Assembly (NCBI RefSeq): GCF_003095395.1
Contig: NZ_QEIJ01000001.1
Location: 62,001 to 126,000 of the forward strand
Source: Microbacterium sp. Gd 4-13
Lineage (GTDB): Bacteria; Actinomycetota; Actinomycetes; Actinomycetales; Microbacteriaceae
Reading direction: 5' to 3'
Length of the DNA stretch: 64,000 nt
The notes below the pieces were generated by a model. That model ran no database searches. It was not told the DNA's origin and was given only the letters and a program-made list of their open reading frames with translations. A program made the position numbers and the translations under genes. Of the stretch, positions 25,093 to 35,907 are shown one piece after another (the stretch's first letter is position 1; every line of letters starts with the position of its first letter).

Positions 25093-25878
25093 TCAGCGAC
25101 CGCCGCGCAGAACCGCCTGCTTGACCTCGGCGATGGCCTTCGTGACCTCGATGCCGCGGGGGCAGGCCTCGGAGCAGTTGAAGGTCGTGCGGCAACGCCA
25201 GACGCCTTCCTTGTCGTTGAGGATGTCGAGACGCACGTCGGCCGCGTCGTCGCGCGAGTCGAAGATGAAGCGGTGCGCGTTGACGATCGCGGCGGGGCCG
25301 AAGTACTGGCCGTCGGTCCAGAAGACCGGGCACGACGAGGTGCAGGCGGCGCAGAGGATGCACTTGGTGGTGTCGTCGAAGACCTCGCGGTCGACGATGG
25401 ACTGCACGCGCTCCTTGCCAGGCTCGGCCTTGGTCTTGGAGATCAGGAACGGCTGCACGTCGCGGTAGGAGGCGAAGAACGGCTCCATGTCGACGATGAG
25501 GTCCTTCTCGAGGGGAAGACCCTTGATCGCCTCGACGTAGATCGGCTGCGAGATGTCGAGATCCTTGATCAGCGTCTTGCAGGCCAGGCGGTTGCGGCCG
25601 TTGATGCGCATCGCATCGGAGCCGCAGATGCCGTGGGCGCACGAGCGGCGGAAGGCGAGCGAGCCGTCGACCTCCCACTTGATCTTGTGCAGTGCGTCGA
25701 GAACGCGGTCGGTGGGGTAGAGCTCCACGTCGTAGTCGACCCAGCGCGGTTCGGTGTCGGACTCCGGGTCGAAGCGACGCACGTTGAAGGTGACGATGAA
25801 CGACTGGATGCCGGTGTCGGCCGTGGTCTCCGAGGCCTCCGCCGTGGCGTCCGTCGTGTCGATGACTGTCGATGCCAT
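25093..25878 (-). CDS. sdhB: Succinate dehydrogenase iron-sulfur subunit
   Basis: A 261-residue SdhB passing electrons from the flavoprotein to the membrane anchor. The N-terminal [2Fe-2S] ferredoxin domain shows RRSCAHGICGSDAM with a later Cys in NRLACKTL. The C-terminal domain carries CILCAACTSSCPVFW for the [4Fe-4S] cluster and CRTTFNCSEACPRGI for the [3Fe-4S]/[4Fe-4S] pair. An acidic, Thr/Ala-rich tail of about 20 residues precedes the domain. It is last gene of sdhCDAB, 2 bp after sdhA. Confidence 0.96.
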   Translation of the reverse strand: MASTVIDTTDATAEASETTADTGIQSFIVTFNVRRFDPESDTEPRWVDYDVELYPTDRVLDALHKIKWEVDGSLAFRRSCAHGICGSDAMRINGRNRLACKTLIKDLDISQPIYVEAIKGLPLEKDLIVDMEPFFASYRDVQPFLISKTKAEPGKERVQSIVDREVFDDTTKCILCAACTSSCPVFWTDGQYFGPAAIVNAHRFIFDSRDDAADVRLDILNDKEGVWRCRTTFNCSEACPRGIEVTKAIAEVKQAVLRGGR

Positions 25879-25880
25879 GG

Positions 25881-27710
<1,830 letters not shown>

Positions 27711-27759
27711 GGGGAGATGCCTCTGCTGTCGGTGACGTGCGGGGGAGGGGAGATACGGG

Positions 27760-28206
27760 TCAGGCGCCGGTGCAGGTTTCCCAGAGGACGCTGGCCTCGT
27801 CGACCCCGATGCACGGGTCGAACGTGAAGACGACGAGCGTGCCGAGGAGGATGAGGAACGCCGCCGAGGTCCACAGCGACACCACCAGGATGCGGCGGAT
27901 GAGCGGCGTCGCGACGTAGTCGTTCACGATCGTGCGCATGCCGTTGGCGCCGTGGATGAGGGCGAGCCAGAGCATCGCGACGTCCCACCACTGCCAGAAC
28001 GGCGAGGCCAACTTGCCCGCGACGAAGGCGAAGTCGATCTGGTGGATGCCGTCGTTGGTCAGGAGGTTCGAGAACAGGTGGCCGAAGATCAGGATGATCA
28101 GCAGCACGCCGGAGGCGCGCATGTAGAGCCAGCCCCACTTCTCGAGGTTGACGCCCTTCTTGCGGACGTACGGGGTGCGCGGTGCCGCGAGGTCTGCGGT
28201 GGTCAT
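27760..28206 (-). CDS. sdhD: Succinate dehydrogenase hydrophobic membrane anchor subunit
   Basis: A 148-residue membrane anchor with three transmembrane helices (about residues 26-48, 70-95, 105-130). Likely haem and quinone-side residues are the His in [10 protein letters not shown] and in [16 protein letters not shown]; the latter motif is the SdhD signature. The ATG at 28206 shares one base with the sdhC stop. Confidence 0.9.
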   Translation of the reverse strand: MTTADLAAPRTPYVRKKGVNLEKWGWLYMRASGVLLIILIFGHLFSNLLTNDGIHQIDFAFVAGKLASPFWQWWDVAMLWLALIHGANGMRTIVNDYVATPLIRRILVVSLWTSAAFLILLGTLVVFTFDPCIGVDEASVLWETCTGA

Positions 28207-28640
28207 CAGTGTCCGACTCCCATGCTCGAGAAGACGTTGATGAGGTGGCGCGGCGTGAAGCCGAGCATCGTCACGACCCAGAGGCCGAGCACGCCCCACC
28301 ACAGCTGACGCTGGTGGCGGGTGGCCCATCCCCAGAAGTCGACGAGGATGATGCGCAGGCCGTTGTAGGCGTGGTAGGCGATCGCACCGACCAGGGCCAC
28401 CTCGCCCAGGCCCATGATCGGGTTCTTGTAGGTGCCGATGACGGCGTCGTACGCCTCGGGTGACACGCGGATCAGCGCGGTGTCGAGGATGTGCACCAAG
28501 AGGAAGAAGAAGATCGCGATGCCGGTGATGCGATGCAGCACCCACGACCACATTCCCTCGTTACCCCGGTAGAGGGTGCCGCGAGGGACTTTCGAGGTGG
28601 TCTCGGATATCGACGGTGTGACGCGTGCAGGTGCTGACAC
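28206..28640 (-). CDS. sdhC: Succinate dehydrogenase cytochrome b556 subunit
   Basis: A 144-residue haem b anchor subunit with three helices. The classic SdhC segment WSWVLHRITGIAIFFFLLVH carries the quinone-site Ser/Arg equivalents, and IAYHAYNGLRIILVDF carries the haem-ligand His. It starts with GTG at 28640 and is first gene of sdhCDAB. The 213-bp gap to manC holds the operon promoter and a 14-bp palindrome. Confidence 0.93.
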   Translation of the reverse strand: MSAPARVTPSISETTSKVPRGTLYRGNEGMWSWVLHRITGIAIFFFLLVHILDTALIRVSPEAYDAVIGTYKNPIMGLGEVALVGAIAYHAYNGLRIILVDFWGWATRHQRQLWWGVLGLWVVTMLGFTPRHLINVFSSMGVGH

Positions 28641-28725
28641 GGTCGTCCTCCCTGATCGAACATGGTTTCGGGGCCATTCGATGCCCCCGCACGGGGCACC
28701 CCGGACGGCGCGCGAGCGCCTCGCA

Positions 28726-28731
28726 ATTCTA
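28726..28731 (-). promoter_or_regulatory. Candidate -10 (TAGAAT) of sdhCDAB
   Basis: TAGAAT on the minus strand gives a leader of about 80 nt before the sdhC GTG. The palindrome at 28773-28786 lies about 45 bp upstream of it, suitable for an activator or repressor site. Confidence 0.4.
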
Positions 28732-28772
28732 TTCGGCGCCTCATAGGTCCGCCCCTAAGGCCCTCCTAACTA

Positions 28773-28786
28773 TCTCGATATCGAGA
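28773..28786. promoter_or_regulatory. 14-bp perfect palindrome, candidate operator
   Basis: TCTCGATATCGAGA lies between divergent sdhC and manC in a locally AT-rich stretch. Size and symmetry fit a dimeric helix-turn-helix regulator (MarR-, TetR- or GntR-like). Which regulator and which promoter it serves cannot be told from the window. Confidence 0.5.
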
Positions 28787-28841
28787 GAATCGTTTACACG
28801 CTGGTCACCCGGCCGCGACGGGCGCGACCCCGTGACGCCAC

Positions 28842-28847
28842 TACCCT
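28842..28847 (+). promoter_or_regulatory. Leaderless -10 (TACCCT) of manC
   Basis: TACCCT, a 6-nt spacer GGCGGC, then the ATG at 28854. No Shine-Dalgarno sequence. Confidence 0.5.
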
Positions 28848-28853
28848 GGCGGC

Positions 28854-29972
28854 ATGGCATCTCACCCCCTCGACGACTTCTACGCCGTGATCCCCGCCGG
28901 GGGTATCGGCAGCAGGCTGTGGCCCCTCTCCCGCGCCGAGGCGCCGAAGTTCCTCCACGACCTGACCGGGTCGGGTCAGACGCTGCTCCGCGACACCTGG
29001 GACCGCCTCGAGCCGTTGACGGGACGCGACCGCATCGCCGTGGTGACCGGGCGCGCACATCGTGCCGCGGTCGAGCGCGAGCTTCCGGGCGTCGCCGACA
29101 AGAACGTGATCCTCGAGTCCGAGCCGCGCGACTCCGCGGCCGCGATCGGTCTCGCCGCGGCGATCCTCGTTCGCCGCGAGCCCGACGTGGTCATCGGCTC
29201 CTTCGCCGCCGACCACGTCATCCGAGGGACGAACACCTTCGCCTTCGCCGTGCAGCAGGCCGTGGCGGTCGCCCGGGAGGGATACATCTGCACCATCGGC
29301 ATCCAGCCCAGCGAGGCGTCGATCGGATTCGGCTACATCAAGAAGGCCGACGAGCTCGACGTCGAGGGTGCGCCCGAGGCCGCATTGGTCGAGCGCTTCG
29401 TCGAGAAGCCCGATCTTGCGACCGCCCAGACCTACTTCGCCGACCGCGCCTACCTCTGGAACGCGGGCATGTTCATCACGCGCGCCGATGTGCTCCTCGC
29501 CGAGATCGAGGCCAACGAGCCCGAACTGCACGCCGGTCTCATGGAGCTCGCCGAGGCATGGGACGACCGCGACCGTCGAGGGCCGGTCGTCGACCGGGTG
29601 TGGCCGACGATCAAGAAGATCGCGATCGACTACGCCGTGGCCGAGCCCGCCGCCGACAAGGGGCGTCTCGCGGTGATCCCCGGACACTTCGACTGGGACG
29701 ACGTCGGGGACTTCGCGAGCCTCGCCAAGCTCAACTCGCACGGCGGCAAGGGGGAGCTCGCGATCCTCGGCAAGAACGCGCGCGTGCTCGCCGACTCCTC
29801 CAGCGGCATCGTCGTCTCGCAGACCAGTCGCGTGATCAGCCTCATCGGCGTTCACGACATCGTGGTCGTCGATACCCCCGACGCGCTGCTGGTCACCACC
29901 AGCGACAACGCCCAGCGGGTGAAGGGTGTCGTCGACGCCCTGAAACTCACCGGTCGCAGCGACGTGCTCTGA
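28854..29972 (+). CDS. manC: Mannose-1-phosphate guanylyltransferase
   Basis: A 372-residue GDP-mannose pyrophosphorylase that makes GDP-mannose for glycolipids, glycans or capsule. The nucleotidyltransferase signature is VIPAGGIGSRLWPLSRAEAPKFL (about residues 13-35); ENPLs-type blocks include LESEPRDSAAAIGLAA, FVEKPDL, YLWNAGMFI and HFDWDDVGDFASL. It lacks the C-terminal isomerase (cupin) domain of bifunctional AlgA/ManC, as is usual in actinobacteria. It is divergent from sdhCDAB and appears monocistronic. A phosphohexomutase gene that could make its substrate lies at 49319-51031. Confidence 0.92.
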   Translation: MASHPLDDFYAVIPAGGIGSRLWPLSRAEAPKFLHDLTGSGQTLLRDTWDRLEPLTGRDRIAVVTGRAHRAAVERELPGVADKNVILESEPRDSAAAIGLAAAILVRREPDVVIGSFAADHVIRGTNTFAFAVQQAVAVAREGYICTIGIQPSEASIGFGYIKKADELDVEGAPEAALVERFVEKPDLATAQTYFADRAYLWNAGMFITRADVLLAEIEANEPELHAGLMELAEAWDDRDRRGPVVDRVWPTIKKIAIDYAVAEPAADKGRLAVIPGHFDWDDVGDFASLAKLNSHGGKGELAILGKNARVLADSSSGIVVSQTSRVISLIGVHDIVVVDTPDALLVTTSDNAQRVKGVVDALKLTGRSDVL

Positions 29973-30096
29973 CGGGCGGATGCTCCGGAATGCAGAGAGA
30001 TCGGCGGCTCGGACGCCGCATCCGTGTCCCCTCTGTTGCGTCTTTGTAACCATTGCCCCTCGGCGCTCGTTCGGGCCGTGGAGCGGGGCGTCACAA

Positions 30097-30102
30097 TATG
30101 TA
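30097..30102 (+). promoter_or_regulatory. -10-like TATGTA of the nucleoside uptake operon
   Basis: The AT-rich run ACAATATGTAATGT stands out in this GC-rich DNA, about 55 nt before the bmp-type gene start. A TTGTAA at 30048-30053 is too far away for a normal -35. Confidence 0.4.
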
Positions 30103-30158
30103 ATGTGACTGCATCGATCTCCGAACCCGGAGGTCATACCCCCGTTCTGGAGGACTTT

Positions 30159-31277
30159 GTGAAGACGACGAAGAAGGCCGTTCTCAGCGGTCTCGCGATG
30201 GTCGGTACCCTCGCGCTGCTGACCGCCTGTGGATCCGCGCCGGACGCCGCCGCACCCGCCGAGAGCGGCAGCGCCGCGACGGTGGTCGACGGGTTCAAGC
30301 CCTGCATGGTCTCGGACGAGGGCGGATTCGACGACAAGTCGTTCAACCAGCTCGGCTTCGAGGGCCTGGAGCGTGCCGCGAACGAACTGGGCGTCGAGGT
30401 CACCAAGACCGAGTCCGCCTCGGCCTCGGACTACGCCTCGAACCTCGACGGTCTCGTCGCGGCCAACTGCACGTTCATCGTCTCGGTCGGCTTCAACCTG
30501 AGCGCTCCGACGGTGGAGGCGGCCCTGGCCAATCCCGACATCGAGTTCGCGATCATCGACGACGCAGCCGACAATGACTTCGACGGCACCACCGACGCGC
30601 CGAACATCAAGCCGCTGCTCTTCGACACCGCTCAGGCTGCGTTCCTCGGCGGCTACACCGCCGCCTCGTACACGCAGACCGGCAAGGTCGGCACCTTCGG
30701 CGGCGCGAAGATCCCGCCGGTGACGATCTTCATGGACGGCTTCCAGAGCGGCGTCGAGTACTACAACTCCGAGAAGGGCACCGACGTTCAGGTCGTGGGC
30801 TGGGACTCGGCCACGCAGGAGGGCCAGTTCACCAACGCCTTCGCTGCCAACGACGTCGCCAAGCAGCTCGCGCAGGGCATCATCGACCAGGACGTCGACG
30901 TGCTGCTGCCCGTCGGCGGCCCGATCTACCAGTCGGCCGCGCAGGCCATCCGTGACTCGGGCGGCAACATCGCGCTGCTCGGCGTCGACGCGGACGTCTA
31001 CGAGACCGACCCGACGGTCGCCGATCTGCTGCTCGTCTCGATCCTCAAGGGCATGGACGTCGCGGTCTACGAAGCCGCGATGGAAGCCGCCGCCGGCGGG
31101 TTCGACACCACTCCGTTCGTCGGCGTGCTGGAGAACGACGGCGTGGGCATCTCGAGCTTCCACGACTTCGAGAACGAGGTCGCGCTCGGCCTCGCCGACG
31201 AGCTGGAGACGATCCGTCAGAGCATCATCGACGGCACGATCGACGCCGAATCGGTGTCTTCGCCCGCCCAGGGCTGA
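30159..31277 (+). CDS. bmpA: BMP-family nucleoside ABC transporter substrate-binding lipoprotein
   Basis: A 372-residue lipoprotein that should capture nucleosides outside the membrane for the ABC importer encoded next. The signal peptide VKTTKKAVLSGLAMVGTL ends in the lipobox LLTAC with the acylated Cys. The mature part carries the BMP/PnrA signature SDEGGFDDKSFNQLGFEG and VSVGFNLSAPT. A GTG start at 30159 follows TGGAGG with 5-nt spacing. Its downstream hairpin suggests the lipoprotein is made in excess over the membrane components, a usual pattern for binding proteins. Confidence 0.93.
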   Translation: MKTTKKAVLSGLAMVGTLALLTACGSAPDAAAPAESGSAATVVDGFKPCMVSDEGGFDDKSFNQLGFEGLERAANELGVEVTKTESASASDYASNLDGLVAANCTFIVSVGFNLSAPTVEAALANPDIEFAIIDDAADNDFDGTTDAPNIKPLLFDTAQAAFLGGYTAASYTQTGKVGTFGGAKIPPVTIFMDGFQSGVEYYNSEKGTDVQVVGWDSATQEGQFTNAFAANDVAKQLAQGIIDQDVDVLLPVGGPIYQSAAQAIRDSGGNIALLGVDADVYETDPTVADLLLVSILKGMDVAVYEAAMEAAAGGFDTTPFVGVLENDGVGISSFHDFENEVALGLADELETIRQSIIDGTIDAESVSSPAQG

Positions 31278-31284
31278 TCACGCG

Positions 31285-31324
31285 ACGACCACGGCCAGCC
31301 GGTGCTCCGGCTGGCCGTGGTCGT
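31285..31324 (+). terminator. Perfect 18-bp stem-loop after bmpA
   Basis: Positions 31285-31302 are exactly complementary to 31307-31324 around a TGCT tetraloop; the run after it is GTTCTCC. It lies 8 bp after the bmpA stop and about 45 bp before the ABC ATPase gene, which has its own leaderless promoter. It should terminate most bmpA transcripts or protect their 3' end. Confidence 0.85.
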
Positions 31325-31357
31325 GTTCTCCCCGGTGCCGCCCACTTCCGCCTCGAT

Positions 31358-31363
31358 TAGATT
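31358..31363 (+). promoter_or_regulatory. Leaderless -10 (TAGATT) of the ABC ATPase gene
   Basis: TAGATT, a 6-nt spacer GACGTC, ATG at 31370. It lets the importer genes be transcribed independently of bmpA. Confidence 0.55.
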
Positions 31364-31369
31364 GACGTC

Positions 31370-32884
31370 ATGACGCTCGAACTGCGCGGGATCACGAAAA
31401 GATTCGGCGACCTTGTCGCGAACGACCACATCGACCTCGTCGTCCGTCCCGGAGAGATCCACGCCCTCCTGGGCGAGAACGGCGCCGGCAAGTCCACCCT
31501 GATGAACGTCCTCTACGGTCTGTACACGGCCGAAGAGGGCGAGATCCTGCTCGACGGAGTCGTCCAGCAGTTCCGGGGTCCGGGCGATGCCATGCAGGCC
31601 GGCATCGGCATGGTGCACCAGCACTTCATGCTCGTGCCCGTGTTCTCGGTCGCCGAGAACGTCATGCTGGGGCACGAGTCGACCCGCTTCGGCGGTGCGC
31701 TCGATCTCCCCGCCGCGCGGGCACACGTGCGGGAGGTGGCGGCCCGGTTCGGCTTCGCCATCGACCCCGACGCGATCGTGGGCGACCTTCCCGTCGGCGT
31801 CCAGCAGCGGGTCGAGATCATCAAGGCGCTCTCGCGCGAAGCGAAGGTGCTCGTCTTCGACGAGCCGACCGCTGTGCTCACCCCGCAGGAGACCGACGAG
31901 CTGATGGGCATCATGCGCCAGCTCCGCGACGAGGGCACGTCGATCGTCTTCATCACCCACAAGCTCCGCGAGGTGCGCGAGGTCGCAGACACCATCACGG
32001 TCATCAGGCTCGGCAAGGTCGTCGCCGAGGCCGAGCCGACGGCCACGAACGCCGAACTCGCTTCGCTCATGGTCGGTCGTGCCGTCGAGCTCACCGTGAG
32101 CCGGGAAGCTCCGAACCTGCGCCCCGGCGGGCTGGTCGTCGAGGGACTCAGCGTCACCGACGAGACCGGCCACCTGGTCGTCAACGACGTCAGCTTCACC
32201 GTGCAGCCAGGCGAGGTCCTGGCGATCGCGGGAGTGCAGGGCAACGGTCAGACCGAGCTCACCGAGGCCCTCATCGGCTTGCAGGCCAAGGTGTCGGGGT
32301 CGATCCTCCTCGACGGCGAGAAACTGAACGGTCGCAGCGTCAAGCAGATCATCGACGCCGGTGTCGGCTTCGTCCCCGAGGACCGCAAGGTCGAGGGGCT
32401 GGTGGGCGAGTTCAGCGTGGCCGAGAACCTCGTGCTGAACAGGTCGGGGGAGGCACCGTTCTTCCAGGCCGCCACTCTGCGCCGGTCGGTTCTCGCCGAT
32501 TTCGCCCGCGAGAAGATCGACGAGTTCGACATCCGCACCCAGAGTCCCCAGACCGCCGTGGGGCGCCTGTCGGGCGGCAACCAGCAGAAGGTCGTCCTCG
32601 CGCGGGAGCTGAGCCGTCCGCTCAAGCTGTTCGTCGCCTCCCAGCCCACCCGCGGCATCGATGTCGGGTCGATCGAGTTCGTGCACAAGCGCATCGTCGA
32701 GACCCGCGACTCCGGGGTACCCGTCATCGTCGTCTCCACCGAGCTCGACGAGGTGTCGGCGCTCGCCGACCGGATCGCGGTGATGTACCGCGGCCGCATC
32801 ATCGGCATCGTGCCCGGCGACGCGTCGCGGGAGACCCTCGGACTCATGATGGCGGGCGAATCGATCGAGGGGATCAACGCATGA
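31370..32884 (+). CDS. nupA: Nucleoside ABC transporter, ATP-binding protein (two ATPase domains)
   Basis: A 504-residue tandem ATPase of the BMP-type importer. The N-terminal domain has Walker [15 protein letters not shown], signature-like [15 protein letters not shown] and Walker [16 protein letters not shown]. The C-terminal domain starts near residue 260 and has a degenerate Walker [13 protein letters not shown], signature [16 protein letters not shown] and [11 protein letters not shown]. This organisation is typical of nucleoside (NupA-like) and sugar importers; gene context favours nucleosides. Its stop overlaps the first permease start as ATGA. Confidence 0.93.
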   Translation: MTLELRGITKRFGDLVANDHIDLVVRPGEIHALLGENGAGKSTLMNVLYGLYTAEEGEILLDGVVQQFRGPGDAMQAGIGMVHQHFMLVPVFSVAENVMLGHESTRFGGALDLPAARAHVREVAARFGFAIDPDAIVGDLPVGVQQRVEIIKALSREAKVLVFDEPTAVLTPQETDELMGIMRQLRDEGTSIVFITHKLREVREVADTITVIRLGKVVAEAEPTATNAELASLMVGRAVELTVSREAPNLRPGGLVVEGLSVTDETGHLVVNDVSFTVQPGEVLAIAGVQGNGQTELTEALIGLQAKVSGSILLDGEKLNGRSVKQIIDAGVGFVPEDRKVEGLVGEFSVAENLVLNRSGEAPFFQAATLRRSVLADFAREKIDEFDIRTQSPQTAVGRLSGGNQQKVVLARELSRPLKLFVASQPTRGIDVGSIEFVHKRIVETRDSGVPVIVVSTELDEVSALADRIAVMYRGRIIGIVPGDASRETLGLMMAGESIEGINA

Positions 32885-34161
32885 CCGACACCTCCTCCGA
32901 GCTTCCCGCGGCCACCGGCCCGCTGGCGGGCCAGACGCCGTCCTCGCCCCCGGCGCCGCGGCAGAACGCCTTCGTGGCCGACCTCCTGCGCGGCAACGTC
33001 GTCACCACGGTGCTGGCCATCGTGCTGTCGATGCTGATCGGCGGCCTGCTCGTCGCCCTGACCGATCAGAACGTGATCCGCACCGCCGGCTACTTCTTCG
33101 CCCGCCCCGGCGACATGCTCGCCGCGGTATGGGATGCCTTCGCGGGCACGTACTCGGCGCTCTTCCGCGGCGCGATCTACAACTACGACGCACCCGACTT
33201 CCTCCGGGCCATCAAACCGCTCACCGACACGCTGAACTTCGCGACGCCGCTGATCGCCGCCGGCCTCGGCGTCGGACTCGCGTTCCGCGTCGGTCTGTTC
33301 AACATCGGTGGCCGCGGTCAGCTGCTCATCGGTGCCGCGACGGCCGCGTTCGTTGCGTTCTCGGTGGACGCTCCGCTGTGGATCCACCTGCCGCTGACGA
33401 TCCTCGCCGGCCTCGCGGGAGGGGCCGTCTGGGGCGGCATCGTCGGAGTGCTCAAAGCCCGCACCGGTGCGCACGAGGTGATCCTCACGATCATGCTCAA
33501 CTTCGTCGCGTTCTACTTCGTGTCGTGGTTGCTCTCGACGCCGGGACTGCTGATGCGCCCGGGCGGATCGCAGCCGATCTCCCAGGCCACCCCCGTCACG
33601 GCGCAGTTCCCGGCGATCTTCCCGGCGCCGCTCACGGTGAACTGGGGCTTCTTCGTGGCGATCCTTGCCACGGTCTTCGTCTGGTGGCTCATCGAGCGAT
33701 CCTCGCTCGGTTTCCGCATGCGCGCCGTCGGCGAGAACCCGCACGCGGCACGCGCGTCGGGCGTGAAGGTCGGCCGCATCCTCATCTACGCGATGGCTCT
33801 CGCGGGTGCTCTCGCCGGACTCGCCGGCGTCAACCAGATCTCGGGCACGATCACAAGCGGTTTCGGCAACGGCATCGACGCCGGCATCGGCTTCGACGCC
33901 ATCACCGTGGCGTTGCTCGGCCGCAGCCGCGCGTGGGGCGTCTTCGCCGCGGGCATCCTGTTCGGCGCCCTCAAGGCGGGAAGCTTCACGATGCAGATCA
34001 CCGAGAACATCCCGGTCGACATCGTGCTCGTCGTGCAGGCGCTGATCGTGCTGTTCATCGCCGCTCCGCCGCTCGTGCGCACCATCTTCTTCCTCCCGAA
34101 AGACCCCGCGACGCCCACCCGGCGAACGCGCCGCGCCGCACGGAAGGCGGTGTCGGCATGA
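32881..34161 (+). CDS. nupB: Nucleoside ABC transporter permease 1
   Basis: A 426-residue permease of the BPD_transp_2 (branched-chain amino acid/ribose/nucleoside) family with a Pro-rich cytoplasmic N-terminus of about 35 residues and about ten hydrophobic segments. [27 protein letters not shown] and [18 protein letters not shown] are the family blocks that contact the ATPase. It contains an extended periplasmic region (about residues 65-110) between the first two helices. Coupled to both neighbours by ATGA overlaps. Confidence 0.92.
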   Translation: MTDTSSELPAATGPLAGQTPSSPPAPRQNAFVADLLRGNVVTTVLAIVLSMLIGGLLVALTDQNVIRTAGYFFARPGDMLAAVWDAFAGTYSALFRGAIYNYDAPDFLRAIKPLTDTLNFATPLIAAGLGVGLAFRVGLFNIGGRGQLLIGAATAAFVAFSVDAPLWIHLPLTILAGLAGGAVWGGIVGVLKARTGAHEVILTIMLNFVAFYFVSWLLSTPGLLMRPGGSQPISQATPVTAQFPAIFPAPLTVNWGFFVAILATVFVWWLIERSSLGFRMRAVGENPHAARASGVKVGRILIYAMALAGALAGLAGVNQISGTITSGFGNGIDAGIGFDAITVALLGRSRAWGVFAAGILFGALKAGSFTMQITENIPVDIVLVVQALIVLFIAAPPLVRTIFFLPKDPATPTRRTRRAARKAVSA

Positions 34162-35444
34162 GCGCCGCCACGGTCACGGACAACGCCCCCGTCGACCCGG
34201 GGCTCGAGATGTCGCGCCAGCGCAGCTGGAAGGGTTCGATCACCTTCGGTGTGGCGACGATCCTCGTCCTGCTGCTCGCGCTCCCCGCCGGACGCACCGG
34301 TGTCAGCACCTACCGCCTCGCCGACCGCGCGTCGTCGTGGACCGCGCCCGACATCCTCGTCCCCACCTGGCCGACGGTACTGGTGTGCGCGATGCTTCTC
34401 GCCCTCGCCACCGCGTACTCGGTCTGGGCGACGCTGCGCTACCGACGCCCGGGCCTGTGGCTCGCGATCCTCGTCGCGCTGGTGGGCGTCTTCGGATTCC
34501 TCACCTGGTCGGCGGCGGACGGCCTCGTGCCCGTCACCGGTCTGCTCTTCGGCGCGATCTCGCTCTCGGTACCGCTTGTCTTCGGAGCGCTCGGCGGCGT
34601 CATCGGCGAGCGGGTGGGCGTGGTCAACGTCGCGATCGAGGCCCAGTTCCTCCTCGCGGCCTTCACGAGTGCGCTGGTCGGCACGATCACCGGCAGCTAC
34701 GTGCTCGGCCTTGTCGCGGCCATTTTCGCCGGTGCCCTCGTCGGAGCCGTCCTCGGTCTGTTCGCCATCCGCTATCTCGTCGACCAGGTGATCGTCGGAG
34801 TCGTGCTCAACGTGCTCATCACGGGCCTCACGAGCTTCCTCCACGGCGCGATCATGGTGCCCAACGGCGCCACCCTGAACAGCCCGCCGCGCTTCCCGCG
34901 CTGGGCCATCCCCGGGCTCAGCGAGATCCCGGTGCTCGGGCCTGTGCTGTTCAACCAGACGCTCATCGTCTACCTCATGTACATCGCGGTCCCCGCCGTG
35001 GCGTGGGGGCTCTACAAGACGCGCTGGGGTCTGCGCCTGCGCGCCGTCGGCGAGCACCCCCAGGCGGCCGACACCGTCGGTATCAAGGTCAACCCGACCC
35101 GATTCTGGAACCTGCTGCTGGCCGGAGGCATCGCGGGCATCGGCGGTGCGTACTTCACCCTCGGCGCCGTCGGCAGCTTCGACAAGGAGATGACCAACGG
35201 TCTCGGCTTCATCGCCCTGGCCGCGGTGATCTTCGGCGGGTGGGACCCGGTGCGCGCGACGCTCGCAGCGCTGCTGTTCGGGTTCGCGACCAACCTCCAG
35301 ACCCTGCTCGGCAACCTCGGGTCGCCCATCCCGGGCGACTTCCTGGCGATGCTGCCCTACCTGGTGACCATCTTCGCGGTGGTGGGCCTGGCGGGCCGTG
35401 TCCGGGGTCCGGCCGCCGCCGGTAAGCCGTACATCAAGGGCTGA
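34158..35444 (+). CDS. nupC: Nucleoside ABC transporter permease 2
   Basis: A 428-residue second permease of the BPD_transp_2 family that would pair with the preceding one as a heterodimer. It has about ten hydrophobic segments and GVVNVAIEAQFLLAAF, DQVIVGVVLNVLITGL and LRAVGEHPQAADTVGIKV as family blocks. The ATG at 34158 overlaps the previous stop as ATGA and starts [10 protein letters not shown] 61-bp gap separates it from cdd. Confidence 0.92.
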   Translation: MSAATVTDNAPVDPGLEMSRQRSWKGSITFGVATILVLLLALPAGRTGVSTYRLADRASSWTAPDILVPTWPTVLVCAMLLALATAYSVWATLRYRRPGLWLAILVALVGVFGFLTWSAADGLVPVTGLLFGAISLSVPLVFGALGGVIGERVGVVNVAIEAQFLLAAFTSALVGTITGSYVLGLVAAIFAGALVGAVLGLFAIRYLVDQVIVGVVLNVLITGLTSFLHGAIMVPNGATLNSPPRFPRWAIPGLSEIPVLGPVLFNQTLIVYLMYIAVPAVAWGLYKTRWGLRLRAVGEHPQAADTVGIKVNPTRFWNLLLAGGIAGIGGAYFTLGAVGSFDKEMTNGLGFIALAAVIFGGWDPVRATLAALLFGFATNLQTLLGNLGSPIPGDFLAMLPYLVTIFAVVGLAGRVRGPAAAGKPYIKG

Positions 35445-35505
35445 CCTCGCCGCGGCATCCGATCAACGGCGTGCCGAAGCATCCGACTCACGACAAGAAG
35501 GACAG

Positions 35506-35907
35506 ATGACCGACATCGACTGGGACGAGCTGCGCACTGTGGCCACCGATGCCATGCACCACGCGTACGCGCCGTACTCCCGCTTCAAGGTGGGGGCCGC
35601 GGCCCTCGTCAGCGACGGGCGCATCGTGTCGGGGTGCAACGTCGAGAACGCATCCTACGGCGTGACCCTCTGCGCCGAGTGCGGACTCGTGAGCGAGCTG
35701 CACCGCTCCGGCGGTGGCCAGCTGGTCGCCTTCGTGTGCGTCGACGGCGACGGGCGCACGCTCATGCCGTGCGGCCGGTGCCGGCAGCTGCTCTTCGAGC
35801 ACGCCATCCCGGGGATGCTGCTCGAGACCGTGTCGGGGATCCGCACGATCGACGAGGTGCTGCCCGATGCCTTCGGACCGCGCGACCTCGAGGAGGCGGC
35901 CCGATGA
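35506..35907 (+). CDS. cdd: Cytidine deaminase
   Basis: A 133-residue small tetrameric-type cytidine deaminase that converts (deoxy)cytidine to (deoxy)uridine. The zinc site is complete: CAECGLVSEL (the CAE motif with catalytic Glu) and PCGRCRQLLFE. AYAPYSRFKVGAAAL and GCNVENASYG are substrate-binding segments. AGAAGGA lies before the ATG at 35506. It overlaps deoA by ATGA, in line with joint salvage of pyrimidine nucleosides brought in by the transporter. Confidence 0.96.
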   Translation: MTDIDWDELRTVATDAMHHAYAPYSRFKVGAAALVSDGRIVSGCNVENASYGVTLCAECGLVSELHRSGGGQLVAFVCVDGDGRTLMPCGRCRQLLFEHAIPGMLLETVSGIRTIDEVLPDAFGPRDLEEAAR

